A DNA stretch of 64,000 nucleotides from Bacteroides fragilis (GTDB lineage Bacteria; Bacteroidota; Bacteroidia; Bacteroidales; Bacteroidaceae), in contig NZ_CP018937.1 of assembly GCF_002849695.1 (NCBI RefSeq), forward strand, positions 806,001-870,000, written 5' to 3'. Positions 1-9,763 of this stretch are shown here, in pieces; within the stretch, counting starts at the first letter, position 1; the number at the start of each line of letters is the position of its first letter. The position numbers were made by a program, and so were the translations under genes. The notes under the pieces were generated by a model that was not told the DNA's origin, ran no database searches, and saw only the letters and a program-made list of their open reading frames with translations.

Positions 1-1058
1 TCAACGCCGTTGATATCTGTAATTACATAGTCGTTCCGGTATTCTTCCAGACGGTTTGATTTAGCGTACAAGTCATCATTTACTTTCAGAGCCCGTACTA
101 CCTGATTCACTGCTTTGGTCCTTTTTATTTCGAATCCGATATTGGCAGTCGGATTTTTGTCCGGATACAGGTTTAAACCTTCCAGATAGACGAAGCCTTC
201 AGTGGCTGTTGTTCCACTGATGGAAATGCCTTTGACGGCAATCTTCTTAACCAGTTTCAGGTTGTAAGCTTCCATCGCGTCCAGGCGATAGACCAGGTTA
301 TAGAGTTCGCGGTGTGTAGCCGAATAACGCAGTGTGAACAGGGGATTGAATCGTTTCAATCCCTCTTTTGTTTTGGCTCCTTCTACCGACTGGGGTTCGT
401 CGATAATCAGTATCGGATTCATTTGTGCAATCACATCGATAGGACAGCTGCCGCCAAAATCATCCAGCTTCATGTAGATGCGGCGGGCATCTTTGTTCGT
501 TGCATTGAACTTCTGTGAATTGATGATCATTACATGGATTCTGCTGTCTGTGACAAATGCGTTCAATTCACCCAACTGTTTGGAGTCGTAGATGAAATAA
601 GACAGAGGGGTGCTGTAATCCGAGGCAAAGTGTTCCTTCATAATCTCCAGGCTTTTGTGGACTCCTTCGCGGATGGCAACACTGGGTACGACAATGATGA
701 ACTTGCACCAACCGTAGCGTTTATTCAGTTCGAAGATGGTTTTGATGTAGGTATATGTTTTGCCGACTCCTGTCTCCATCTCGATGGTGAGATTGTATTT
801 CCCTTCCAGCGCTTCCGACGGTTTGATTTGTTGGGCACGCTGGATATCCTGGATATGTCTCAGAACCATCTCATCTGTGAGTTGGGGTACGACAGGGTGG
901 TTACGGAATCCTGTAAACCTTTCGTAACTGGTCTGTCCGTCTTTCTTCCGGGTCTCTACTTGATAGTCGAGCATCTTGTATGGCTGCCCGGCAAAGACAT
1001 CACATACCGCTTTTGCTGCGTCTTCCTGAAACTTTTGATGTTTGAATTTTAATTTCAT
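1..1058 (-). CDS. res: Type III restriction enzyme Res subunit (3' end outside window)
   Basis: ATP-dependent helicase/nuclease subunit of a type III restriction-modification system, acting with the Mod subunit encoded just upstream. Only the first ~352 residues are inside the window; the gene runs off the left edge. Translating the minus strand gives a start at 1058 (MKLKFKHQKFQEDAAKAV), preceded by a good ribosome site (GAAGGAAGG). A Walker A motif METGVGKT falls near residue 95, followed by the IIVVPSVAIREGV segment and a DEPQ Walker B box (ILIIDEPQSVEG), which is the DEAD-like order typical of Res proteins. The C-terminal helicase motifs and the nuclease domain would lie beyond base 1, so completeness cannot be judged. 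It begins 21 nt after the mod stop codon, so the two genes are almost certainly cotranscribed. Confidence 0.9.
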   Translation of the reverse strand, partial: MKLKFKHQKFQEDAAKAVCDVFAGQPYKMLDYQVETRKKDGQTSYERFTGFRNHPVVPQLTDEMVLRHIQDIQRAQQIKPSEALEGKYNLTIEMETGVGKTYTYIKTIFELNKRYGWCKFIIVVPSVAIREGVHKSLEIMKEHFASDYSTPLSYFIYDSKQLGELNAFVTDSRIHVMIINSQKFNATNKDARRIYMKLDDFGGSCPIDVIAQMNPILIIDEPQSVEGAKTKEGLKRFNPLFTLRYSATHRELYNLVYRLDAMEAYNLKLVKKIAVKGISISGTTATEGFVYLEGLNLYPDKNPTANIGFEIKRTKAVNQVVRALKVNDDLYAKSNRLEEYRNDYVITDINGV

Positions 1059-1079
1059 TTCTGTACCTTCCTTCTCTGT

Positions 1080-3086
1080 TTAAAGAATCTCGATCATAGT
1101 ACCGGGAGATAACGTTTTAAATATCTCGTCTATGTTGATGCGATCGGCACTATCCCTGAACGAGGCATCCCGAAAGACGACCCGGCGTGGTTGCCTACCG
1201 GCTATTTCACGGAAGACTTTTTCGGGAATCTGTTCAGCGAAACATGCCATTAATTCGGTCTTGTCGACAGAATAAACCGTATATCCATTTATATCCTCTT
1301 CATCGTGTGGTAGAGACAGGGATAGTCCCAGGTTGGTCAGGCAACCATAAAGCAGATCGAGTCCGGTACGGTCTTCTTTGATATTGTCTGTGAAATAAAA
1401 CAAATCACTTTGTGAATATTCCCCTGCACTGTAATATACGTCTTTCATATTGCTGTCGGCAATCCGAAAAACACGGAAACCGATGTCCGGGCGGTTCTTT
1501 AATTTAAGTTGGTTGCATTCCGCCTCAATCGTGTCTCCGGCACGTCGAATACGCTCTTTGGACAGTTCGCAGATGTTCAATGCTTTATGCTTTTCCGTGA
1601 GGAAGTCGATCGCATTTTGCATGATCTCTTTTTCACTGGGAGTCTTGGCCTTTTTTATTGTTTCAGTCACATCTTCCGGCAGTTGTACGAGAATGTACTT
1701 CACCTTGTTTTTACGCGGTTTCATGTTCATTCGCATAACCGCTTCGGCAGTAGTGCCACTACCTGAGAAGAAGTCCATCACAATACAATCTTTGTTTTTG
1801 GTGTCGATAAACTCACATAGATATTGAATCAGACTGACAGGTTTCGGAAAGTTGAACACTTTCTTATCAAAGAACTGTAGCTGATAGTTACCGGCCTGCT
1901 CATTAGTTTCAACTCCTACTTTGTAATTGATCAGGTTGGGTGGAACTTCCGGGTCATATTCCAGTTTTTCGTACGAAGGACTTAACTTAAGAGTCGGTAT
2001 TTTGATGGTTGTTCCTTTTTTTATCTCTTTCTCCAGATTTTCCTGACTCCATTTGAATTTGGCTTTCAGCTTGACAGGGGCTGTAAACAGTCCGTCACGT
2101 ACGGTGGTATCTTCCAGTAATTCCACGTCATACGCATCTGTTCCGTACATGCCCGCTTTGATCACTCCGTCGGGGATGGAAGTAACTACTTTGTTGGCCG
2201 GGAAAGTCAGAATGCCGACGGAATTCGGTTGATTCAACAGACCGTTTGAACTGACCGACTCCTTCTTCAGACCCTGGAATTTCATGTCGTTTTTCTTCTT
2301 CTGATAGCAGACGATGTATTCGATGATTTGCTTGCTTTTTTTCGAGAGATTTTCCGGAGTTTCCGTCTTTGCCCAATTAAATACATCGATGAAATTAGAA
2401 GCATTGAATACTTCATTGCCTATTTTAATCAGATTTGCCAGTTCGTGATCATCAATGGAAATGAAAATGATGCCATTATCATTTAACAGGGTATGGGCAA
2501 GCATCAGCCGGGCATACATCATGCTACACCAATCGGAGTGAAACTTTCCGTTAGCCTCCGTATTCTGAAACAATCGTTGTCCTTCTTCATTATATCTTCC
2601 CTGTTTCTCGTCGGATTCTTCCTGTGAAAGAGCGAATGTATCATTGAAGATAAAGTCTTTACCCGTGTTGTAAGGCGGATCGATATAGATAACGTCTACC
2701 TTTCCTGCATAACTCTTTTTCAGGAGTTTCATTGCGTCCAGATTGTCTCCCTCGATGTATAGGTTTTGGGTCTGTTCCCAATTCCTGCTCTCTTCCGGGC
2801 AGGGACGCAATGTTTTGCGGATAGGATGCGCCGCCTCTCTTATCGCCTGCTTCTTGCCCACCCATGTTAATTCGTAACGTTCGTCGTCATCATATACCAC
2901 TCCCATTTCTGCTTGGTTGGCTGTAAGGAGGAATTTCAGTTTATCAAAGTCGATAGCTTTATGTAGTTGTCCGTCCTTACCCATCGATTCAGTGACTACG
3001 TTCGGGAAGAGTTCGGCTATTTTATTCAGGCTGTCCTCTGCGATACTCACAGATTCCATTTTTAGCTTTTCCATATATGATTTCAT
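1080..3086 (-). CDS. mod: Type III restriction-modification system DNA methyltransferase (Mod)
   Basis: Adenine-specific DNA methyltransferase and sequence-recognition subunit of the type III system. The 668-residue protein has the catalytic DPPYNTG motif at residues 136-142 and the AdoMet-binding motif DFFSGSGTT in the C-terminal half. Motif IV preceding motif I is the beta-class circular order of Mod proteins. The region between them (about residues 240-430) is the expected target-recognition part. A Bacteroides -7 box (TAACTTTG on the minus strand, 3097-3104) sits only ~10 nt before this start, so the transcript leader would be very short. A second ATG at 3074 is a plausible alternative start, but AGGA precedes the one chosen. 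No long simple-sequence repeat is visible in the gene, so the classic phase-variable mod switch is not apparent. Confidence 0.93.
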   Translation of the reverse strand: MKSYMEKLKMESVSIAEDSLNKIAELFPNVVTESMGKDGQLHKAIDFDKLKFLLTANQAEMGVVYDDDERYELTWVGKKQAIREAAHPIRKTLRPCPEESRNWEQTQNLYIEGDNLDAMKLLKKSYAGKVDVIYIDPPYNTGKDFIFNDTFALSQEESDEKQGRYNEEGQRLFQNTEANGKFHSDWCSMMYARLMLAHTLLNDNGIIFISIDDHELANLIKIGNEVFNASNFIDVFNWAKTETPENLSKKSKQIIEYIVCYQKKKNDMKFQGLKKESVSSNGLLNQPNSVGILTFPANKVVTSIPDGVIKAGMYGTDAYDVELLEDTTVRDGLFTAPVKLKAKFKWSQENLEKEIKKGTTIKIPTLKLSPSYEKLEYDPEVPPNLINYKVGVETNEQAGNYQLQFFDKKVFNFPKPVSLIQYLCEFIDTKNKDCIVMDFFSGSGTTAEAVMRMNMKPRKNKVKYILVQLPEDVTETIKKAKTPSEKEIMQNAIDFLTEKHKALNICELSKERIRRAGDTIEAECNQLKLKNRPDIGFRVFRIADSNMKDVYYSAGEYSQSDLFYFTDNIKEDRTGLDLLYGCLTNLGLSLSLPHDEEDINGYTVYSVDKTELMACFAEQIPEKVFREIAGRQPRRVVFRDASFRDSADRINIDEIFKTLSPGTMIEIL

Positions 3087-3096
3087 TTTTGTCCTG

Positions 3097-3104
3097 CAAA
3101 GTTA
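3097..3104 (-). promoter_or_regulatory. -7 promoter element upstream of mod
   Basis: TAACTTTG on the minus strand fits the Bacteroides -7 consensus TAnnTTTG. No clear -33 TTTG lies at 19-21 nt. It predicts transcription starting near 3092. Confidence 0.4.
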
Positions 3105-3241
3105 AGATTTTCATTCTGATTGGCTAATTTCCTCTATAAATAATGTGTGTTTTGGGAAGTAACGTACCGCTATTCCGAACCGGTTGTTGGATTAGGTAAT
3201 AAGGTAAGTGTTTTATCTTGCTGACCGGATAGTCTTATGTT

Positions 3242-3289
3242 CTAATCATCAATCGAAAAACACCCTCATGTTTTTCGATTGATGATTAG
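3242..3289. repeat. Perfect 21-bp inverted repeat, 6-nt loop
   Basis: Arms at 3242-3262 and 3269-3289 are exactly complementary and contain ATCGAAAAACA. It is the main item in the 375-bp gap between divergent mod and GH31 genes. Neither gene ends here, so a simple terminator role is not obvious; there is no T-tract after either arm. The rest of the gap holds only AT-rich sequence and the two flanking promoter regions. Confidence 0.85.
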
Positions 3290-3384
3290 GAGGAAACGGG
3301 CATAGGATGTGAAGGTGTTTCTTGAATTATAGGAAGCAAGTGTATTTACTTGTATTTATTTTCATAGAATATGCCTTTTCTGAA

Positions 3385-3402
3385 TACTTTTGCCTATTTT
3401 TG
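3385..3402 (+). promoter_or_regulatory. Candidate -7 elements for the GH31 gene
   Basis: Two overlapping matches to TAnnTTTG (TACTTTTG at 3385-3392 and TATTTTTG at 3395-3402) lie 60-75 nt before the GH31 start. No convincing -33 box was found. Confidence 0.35.
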
Positions 3403-3461
3403 CGTATTCAATCTATTGACAGAATGGAGTAATATTTAGTTGAAATTTTATAGTAAAAATC

Positions 3462-6400
3462 ATGAAGAACGCAATTGGTAATTGTAAGCAGCGAAAAGCA
3501 GTGCTCTTCGCTCTCGCTTTGCCTCTGATGTTTTCCGGTTCGCCTATGCAGGCTATGCATCGGTCCGAAATCGTTAGAGAGGTGACACAACAAAACTTGA
3601 AGATCGTTAGTGCAAAGAAAATCAATCCGACTACGATTGAAGTACTGTTCTCTAATAACCAGAGAATGACATTCGATTTCTACGGAGAGAACATTTTCAG
3701 AGTATTTCAGGACAATGATGGAGGAATCATCCGTGATCCGGAAGCGAAACCTGAAGCACAAATTCTGGTAAATAATCCCAGAAACACAGTCTCTACGCTC
3801 GACTTAAATGATGGCGGCAATCTCCTTTCTATCACTACGGGGAAAATCAAGGTGGAAATCGATAAGAATACTTCTTTGATGAAAGTGATCGACCTGGAAA
3901 AGAAAGCCGTAGCTTTTGAAGAAGCCGAACCGGTACTTTTTGATAAAGGAAAAGTTACTGTAACTCTGAAAGAGAACCCCAACGAATATTTCTATGGCGG
4001 CGGTGTGCAGAACGGACGTTTTTCGCACAAAGGAAAAGCAATTAATATTGTAAACGAAAATAGCTGGACAGACGGTGGAGTAGCTTCACCCACACCTTTC
4101 TATTGGTCTACTAACGGCTATGGCATGATGTGGTATACTTTCAAACCGGGTAAATATGATTTCGGTGCGGAAGAAAAAGGTAAAGTGAAGCTTACGCACG
4201 ATTCTCCTTACCTTGATGTATTCTATATGGTTAGTGATGGTGCCGTAGGGATTCTGAATGACTTTTATCAATTGACCGGTAATCCGGTGTTGTTGCCTAA
4301 GTTCGGTTTTTATCAGGGTCACTTGAATGCTTATAACCGTGACTACTGGAAGGAAGACGAAAAAGGAATCTTGTTCGAAGACGGAAAACGCTATAAGGAA
4401 AGCCAGAAAGATAATGGTGGAATCAAGGAATCATTGAACGGAGAAAAGAATAATTATCAGTTCTCGGCCCGTGCAGTGATTGATCGCTATAAGAATCATG
4501 ACATGCCTTTAGGCTGGTTGCTGCCAAACGACGGATATGGTGCCGGATACGGACAGACCGAAACCCTTGACGGAAACATCCAGAATCTGAAAAGTCTGGG
4601 CGACTATGCTCGTAAGAATGGTGTCGAAATCGGTTTGTGGACACAGTCTGACTTGCATCCGAAAGAAGGTGTGAGTGCGTTGCTGCAAAGAGATATTGTG
4701 AAGGAAGTGAGAGATGCCGGTGTGCGTGTATTGAAAACAGACGTTGCATGGGTAGGCTGGGGATATTCCTTCGGACTGAATGGTGTGGCAGACGTAGGTC
4801 ATATTATGCCTTATTACGGAGATGATGCCCGTCCGTTCATTATTTCACTCGATGGTTGGGCCGGTACACAACGATATGCCGGAATCTGGTCGGGCGACCA
4901 GACAGGCGGTGTATGGGAGTACATCCGTTTTCACATCCCGACTTATATCGGTTCAGGTCTGTCAGGTCAGCCTAACATCTCTTCGGATATGGATGGTATC
5001 TTTGGCGGCAAGAATATGATTGTCAACACCAGAGACTTCCAGTGGAAAACTTTCACTCCGATGCAGCTGAATATGGATGGATGGGGATCGAACGAAAAAT
5101 ATCCGCATGCTTTGGGCGAACCTGCCACTTCTATCAACCGTTGGTATCTGAAACTGAAATCGGAATTGATGCCTTATACTTATAGTTTTGCGAAAGAAGC
5201 TGTAACCGGAATGCCGCTTATTCGTGCTATGTTCCTCGAATATCCGAATGCTTATACTCTGGGTACAGCCACGCAGTATCAGTTTATGTATGGTACCGAC
5301 TTCCTGGTAGCACCTATCTATAAAGCCACAAAAGCAGATGCTGAAGGGAATGATATCCGTGACGGTATTTATCTGCCTGAAGGAGAATGGATCGATTATT
5401 TCACCGGAGAAAAATATCAGGGTAACTGTGTACTCAACAACTTTGCTGCTCCTCTCTGGAAACTTCCGGTATTTGTGAAGAACGGAGCTATTATCCCGAT
5501 GACCAATCCTAACAATAACGTTGCTGAAATCAACAAAGGACTTCGTATCTACGAGATTTATCCGTATAAGCACATGATGACTGTTGAATATGATGATGAC
5601 GGTGTATCGGAAGCATATAAAGATGGTAAAGGTGCCACAACTTTCATTGAGTCAAATGTTGATTCGAAAAACAATGTGAAGATCTCTATTCGTCCTACAC
5701 AAGGTGATTTCGACGGTTTTGTAAAAGAGAAAGCTACTGAGTTTAGAGTAAACGTTACTGCCAAACCGAAGAAAGTTTCTGCTCAGGTGGGCAAAAGCAA
5801 AGTGAAGTTGATCGAAGTGGCTTCTATGGATGATTTCCGGAAAGGTGAAAACGTATACTTCTATGATGCTGCTCCTAATCTGAATAAATTTGCTACGAAA
5901 GGCAGTGAATTTGAAAAGAAAGTAATCACTAAGAATCCTCAGCTTCTTGTGAAGTTGGCTGCTACTGACATTACTAAAAATCAGGTTGTGATGAATATCG
6001 AAGGTTTCCAGTATGCGCCTGCCGATAATTACAGAGTAACGTCCGGTTCGCTGACTGCTCCTGCAGCTCAGATTACTGCCGAGAATATTGAAGCTTATAC
6101 TTTGAAACCTACATGGAGCAAAGTGCCGAATGCCGATTTCTATGAAATAGAGTTCAATGGCATGTTGTATACAACAATTAAGGATACTGAGTTGCTGTTT
6201 GACGGGCTGGCTGCTGAAACCGACTACGCATTCAAGATCCGTGCCGTAAACAAGGATGGCTATTCGGATTGGGCTGAATTCAGCGCTAAGACAAAAGCGA
6301 ACCCGCTGGAATTTGCTCTTCATGGAATCAAGGGTGAAACAACTGCGAAGAATCAGGAAGGATTTGATATCGATCGTTTGTTCGACTTTGCCGAATTGGG

Positions 6401-7328
6401 TGATATGTGGCATACGAAGTATGGAGCAAAAGCGCTGCCATATGATATGATTATCGACTTGAGAACTGTGAACCAGTTGGATAAATTCGAATACCTGCCA
6501 CGTACCGACGGTGGTAACGGAACGATTCTGAAAGGTACTGTATATTACAGTATGGATAAAGAGAATTGGACTGAGGCCGGAGCAATAGACTGGAAACGTA
6601 ATGGTGATGTGAAAGTATTTACATTTACTGAGCGCCCGACTGCACGCTATATCAAACTGGCTGTAACGGAAGGTGTGAACAATTATGGTTCGGGTAGAGA
6701 ATTGTATGTATTTAAAGTTCCTGGAACAGAGAGTCGTTTGCAGGGTGATATCAATAACGACGGTAAGATCGATAATAACGATTTAACTTCGTATACCAAC
6801 TATACCGGTCTGAGAAAAGGTGATTCCGACTATGAAGGCTATATCAGCGTAGGTGATATCGACCAGAATGGTTTGATCGATGCTTATGACATTTCTGTTG
6901 TGGCAACACAATTGGAAGATGGTGTCAGCGATGAACCGATTGAGAAACTGGATGGCACTATTGAGATCAGTACGGCTAAACGGAATTACAGTAAAGGTGA
7001 TGTGGTTGAAGTGCTTGTAAAAGGTGTCAACCTCCGTTCTGTAAATGCCTTGAGTTTTGCGTTGCCATACAATCAGCAAGATTATGAATTTGTAGGTGTC
7101 GAACCTTTGAACCTTAAAGCAATGGAAAATCTGACTTACGACAGACTCCATACCAATGGTACAAAAGCACTCTATCCTACATTCGTTAACCTTGGAGCTA
7201 AAGAAGCCCTTGAAGGAACAAACGATCTGTTTATTCTGAAGCTGAAAGCGAAACGTGCCGTGAAGTTTGATCTGAAAGCTATTGATGGCGTTTTGGTCGA
7301 CAAGAACCTGAACACACGTAAGTTTTAA
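3462..7328 (+). CDS. Secreted multidomain GH31 enzyme, probable alpha-N-acetylgalactosaminidase, with dockerin- and cohesin-like C-terminus
   Basis: A 1288-residue exported glycoside hydrolase. Signal peptide at residues ~12-31, then a GH31 N-terminal beta-sandwich and a (beta/alpha)8 barrel. The predicted nucleophile is D427 in LKTDVAWVG and the acid/base is D479 in WSGDQTGG. The nucleophile context is not the usual WLDMNE of alpha-glucosidases; together with SGLSGQPNISSDMDG it resembles the GH31 group of alpha-N-acetylgalactosaminidases (Nag31), an assignment from memory of the family. Downstream come an Fn3-like domain (~860-945), an F5/8 type C/CBM32-like domain (~950-1085), a dockerin-type calcium repeat pair (GDINNDGKID near 1095 and GDIDQNGLID near 1129), and a final cohesin-like beta-sandwich (~1160-1288). 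The architecture suggests action on mucin or other host O-glycans. It is transcribed alone and is followed by several hairpins. Confidence 0.85.
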   Translation: MKNAIGNCKQRKAVLFALALPLMFSGSPMQAMHRSEIVREVTQQNLKIVSAKKINPTTIEVLFSNNQRMTFDFYGENIFRVFQDNDGGIIRDPEAKPEAQILVNNPRNTVSTLDLNDGGNLLSITTGKIKVEIDKNTSLMKVIDLEKKAVAFEEAEPVLFDKGKVTVTLKENPNEYFYGGGVQNGRFSHKGKAINIVNENSWTDGGVASPTPFYWSTNGYGMMWYTFKPGKYDFGAEEKGKVKLTHDSPYLDVFYMVSDGAVGILNDFYQLTGNPVLLPKFGFYQGHLNAYNRDYWKEDEKGILFEDGKRYKESQKDNGGIKESLNGEKNNYQFSARAVIDRYKNHDMPLGWLLPNDGYGAGYGQTETLDGNIQNLKSLGDYARKNGVEIGLWTQSDLHPKEGVSALLQRDIVKEVRDAGVRVLKTDVAWVGWGYSFGLNGVADVGHIMPYYGDDARPFIISLDGWAGTQRYAGIWSGDQTGGVWEYIRFHIPTYIGSGLSGQPNISSDMDGIFGGKNMIVNTRDFQWKTFTPMQLNMDGWGSNEKYPHALGEPATSINRWYLKLKSELMPYTYSFAKEAVTGMPLIRAMFLEYPNAYTLGTATQYQFMYGTDFLVAPIYKATKADAEGNDIRDGIYLPEGEWIDYFTGEKYQGNCVLNNFAAPLWKLPVFVKNGAIIPMTNPNNNVAEINKGLRIYEIYPYKHMMTVEYDDDGVSEAYKDGKGATTFIESNVDSKNNVKISIRPTQGDFDGFVKEKATEFRVNVTAKPKKVSAQVGKSKVKLIEVASMDDFRKGENVYFYDAAPNLNKFATKGSEFEKKVITKNPQLLVKLAATDITKNQVVMNIEGFQYAPADNYRVTSGSLTAPAAQITAENIEAYTLKPTWSKVPNADFYEIEFNGMLYTTIKDTELLFDGLAAETDYAFKIRAVNKDGYSDWAEFSAKTKANPLEFALHGIKGETTAKNQEGFDIDRLFDFAELGDMWHTKYGAKALPYDMIIDLRTVNQLDKFEYLPRTDGGNGTILKGTVYYSMDKENWTEAGAIDWKRNGDVKVFTFTERPTARYIKLAVTEGVNNYGSGRELYVFKVPGTESRLQGDINNDGKIDNNDLTSYTNYTGLRKGDSDYEGYISVGDIDQNGLIDAYDISVVATQLEDGVSDEPIEKLDGTIEISTAKRNYSKGDVVEVLVKGVNLRSVNALSFALPYNQQDYEFVGVEPLNLKAMENLTYDRLHTNGTKALYPTFVNLGAKEALEGTNDLFILKLKAKRAVKFDLKAIDGVLVDKNLNTRKF

Positions 7329-7388
7329 ACTTGTGTAAGAATACTCCGCCGTTTGAACGGAGAAAAATAAAAAGCTGCCCGGAAATTT

Positions 7389-7428
7389 CCGAGGGTACTG
7401 AAAAAACAGATGGCTTTTCAGTGCCCTC
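7389..7428 (+). terminator. Hairpin downstream of GH31 gene
   Basis: A 14-bp stem with one G-T wobble (GAGGGTACTGAAAA against TTTTCAGTGCCCTC) about 60 nt after the stop codon. No U-tract follows directly. Confidence 0.5.
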
Positions 7429-7449
7429 TTGAAGAGCAAAAGTGAGAGT

Positions 7450-7484
7450 CGCCAAGTTAGAAATACTAACTTGGCGATTTTTCT
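7450..7484 (+). terminator. Rho-independent terminator
   Basis: Perfect 11-bp stem (CGCCAAGTTAG, loop AAATA) followed by ATTTTTCT. It closes the GH31 transcript. The remaining ~370 bp to the next gene are AT-rich with no supportable gene; a 62-codon frame at 7442-7630 overlaps this terminator and looks spurious. Confidence 0.8.
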
Positions 7485-7787
7485 ATTTGGTTCCAGTAAG
7501 TAAAATGCTTCACATAACGGTTGACATCGTACTTACGAACGTAGTTGTTAAACCGAGTTCTGTTCAAAAAAGTGGAAAAGTTGAGAAAAAGCGTATTTAT
7601 CTTGATTCATCATTACAGCTGCAAAAATAGAAATTCAAATCCGTTTTATTTCAAAATATAACTTAATCGACTATATTTCAATTATTTCAAAGAACTATTA
7701 TTCACTTTAACGGAACAGTAGTGAAACATTTATTATATAAATACAAAATATTATCATAATTCATAGTAATAATTATATTAATAATAG

Positions 7788-7795
7788 TAGCTTTG
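7788..7795 (+). promoter_or_regulatory. -7 promoter element for the fimbrillin-like lipoprotein
   Basis: TAGCTTTG matches TAnnTTTG and lies 62 nt upstream of the start codon. No -33 TTTG at the expected distance. Confidence 0.4.
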
Positions 7796-7856
7796 TTACT
7801 CCTTAAACATATAGTTAAACAATGATACTAAAACACAAATTAAACTATATACTACA

Positions 7857-9746
7857 ATGAAAAACATGAAAATTGCATCCTTTATGATAAAATTCATAAT
7901 GATGCCCCTGCTTGTCAGCACTTCCTGTGTAAATGAAATTTCAGAAGAACCGACAACCCTTCCCGGAGAAATTCCTATCCGCCTTTCTACACAAATTTTA
8001 TGCAACCCCACACGTGTTATTGATAACAAATTTCAAGAAAAGGACGCCATTGGCTTGTATGTATTGACACAACCATCAACTATCAATCAGAAACGATACA
8101 TTGACAATATGCGTTTCACATGTTCCCAAACCTCCGGCTTCGAACCGGAAGAAACGATTTATTATCCTAAAGGAAACGGAGAATGTAACTTCATCAGTTA
8201 TTATCCTTTTCAAGAAACAGGTATTGAACCGGACAAAAGTACAATGCAGGTCCAGATACAGACCGACCAAAGTACTGTGGGCGGACTATCACTTTCCGAC
8301 TTTATGATCGCTGTAAACAATGACATTACACCCAGCCAGAACATGGTTGCCATGGAATATAAACACAAACTTTGCAAACTGGAAATCATTATAAGACCCG
8401 CAGCCGGAGAAGACTTACAAGAGCTCTTGGCTGATAACCCTACCTTATCCTTAAACGGATTCCATTCGGAAGCATCTTATGATTTTCTCACCGGCCAATT
8501 CGGGTCATCGGGACAAACGAGCGGCATTATTCCTTATGGAGAATGGAAAATAGAGAATAATACCCTTATAGGCAAAAAAGCGATACTGATACCCGAAAAA
8601 ATAGAGTCTGACAGTCACTACATAAATATGGAAATAGATGGAAAGAGTTATAGTTGCCCATTTCCGGACAACTTTCAGCTGTCCAGTGAAAAAAGCTGTT
8701 CCATAGGCATTATCTATAAGTCATCCGAAGGCATTCAAATCAACAACTTCGATCATAGCATTGCAGACTGGACAGAAGGGGAGTCGGGTGAAACGACAGC
8801 TCAGGAAACATCAGGTATAATTCACCTGGCTGCACTGAAATTCAGTAAGAGTAATGTATATAAAGCCATTAACGAAGGGACGCAGGTAGCAGAGATCTGT
8901 AAAGAGTACCTATTGGCAGACAATATCGATGCACAAGCCATCGTCGCCTATCCTGTTCTAAATGGAAAGACAGATTTAAACAACGGCACGGTAATTTGTT
9001 TACTTGACGAAACAGCAGCCGTTCACGGAGGCAAGGTCTCTTGGAACAAAGTTAATAATGTATTAGCCTACACGCCCGGAAATCAAAGCGTCATCAACGA
9101 TTTCTACATAGCCGAAGATAACTCAATATCAATATCCAAGCCGGAAAATCCTCTACCTGTACGGTTGCAAGAAGATGTCTTGACAGATATACGGAATACG
9201 GAAACCAAAACTTATCCTATAGTAAAAATAGGAATCCAATATTGGATGGGACGTAGTTTGGAAGCGGCACGCTATACCGATGGTAAAACAATTACTTTGA
9301 AAAAGGATTTCACGGCAACAGCAGGCTATTACACCGGGAAATATCAAGATGCGCCTCAAAATTTTTACTTTTACAATTCTGAAGCTGTTATTTCAGGCAA
9401 GTTATCACCCCAAGGATGGAATATTCCTACCGAAACCGAGTGGGAACAACTAAAGCAATATATAAACAATGATGCTTCTAAACTGAAATCCGGACCATGG
9501 TCAAGCGATGAAAACGGTGACAAGCTTCCTATATTTAACACTACAGGATTCAATGGAATGCCGGAAGGATATATTCTAAAAAGTAAGAACGGATATACCA
9601 ACGGCTTATATACGGTGGTATACTGGTCTACCAATTCATCTGGAAATCAAATAAATAAAGCAATCTATTTGCTGCATACTACAAATGAAATAAAAGACGG
9701 CAATATAACAGACAGAGCTCTTTCTGTCAGATGCATCCGTAAATAA
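7857..9746 (+). CDS. Fimbrillin-like lipoprotein with C-terminal Fibrobacter-paralogue (FISUMP) domain
   Basis: A 629-residue surface lipoprotein. The N-terminus has a lipobox ending LLVSTSC (Cys at residue 23), so it should be lipidated and sent to the outer membrane. Residues ~35-310 look like the Mfa/fimbrillin-like family (AMEYKHKLCKLEI is the characteristic strand region). Residues ~455-629 resemble the Fibrobacter succinogenes paralogous domain: IGIQYWMGRSLEAARY, then GWNIPTETEWEQL, GFNG, YWST and finally ALSVRCIRK. Such proteins are candidate fimbrial tip or adhesin subunits, but the substrate is unknown. Two nearby ATGs (7857 and 7866) are possible starts; the first is used. It is monocistronic and is closed by the hairpin at 9764. 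Confidence 0.75.
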   Translation: MKNMKIASFMIKFIMMPLLVSTSCVNEISEEPTTLPGEIPIRLSTQILCNPTRVIDNKFQEKDAIGLYVLTQPSTINQKRYIDNMRFTCSQTSGFEPEETIYYPKGNGECNFISYYPFQETGIEPDKSTMQVQIQTDQSTVGGLSLSDFMIAVNNDITPSQNMVAMEYKHKLCKLEIIIRPAAGEDLQELLADNPTLSLNGFHSEASYDFLTGQFGSSGQTSGIIPYGEWKIENNTLIGKKAILIPEKIESDSHYINMEIDGKSYSCPFPDNFQLSSEKSCSIGIIYKSSEGIQINNFDHSIADWTEGESGETTAQETSGIIHLAALKFSKSNVYKAINEGTQVAEICKEYLLADNIDAQAIVAYPVLNGKTDLNNGTVICLLDETAAVHGGKVSWNKVNNVLAYTPGNQSVINDFYIAEDNSISISKPENPLPVRLQEDVLTDIRNTETKTYPIVKIGIQYWMGRSLEAARYTDGKTITLKKDFTATAGYYTGKYQDAPQNFYFYNSEAVISGKLSPQGWNIPTETEWEQLKQYINNDASKLKSGPWSSDENGDKLPIFNTTGFNGMPEGYILKSKNGYTNGLYTVVYWSTNSSGNQINKAIYLLHTTNEIKDGNITDRALSVRCIRK

Positions 9747-9763
9747 CAAGCACTTTGCCTATC

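Noticed and set aside
1080..3086. Phase-variable mod gene
   Set aside because: No long mono- to penta-nucleotide repeat is visible in the coding region or promoter.
5652..6413. 253-codon minus-strand frame inside the GH31 gene
   Set aside because: Lies opposite a clearly coding frame with domain matches; the composition is that of an antisense shadow.
7442..7630. 62-codon plus-strand frame after the GH31 gene
   Set aside because: Its 5' end is the terminator hairpin; no ribosome site or protein-like composition.
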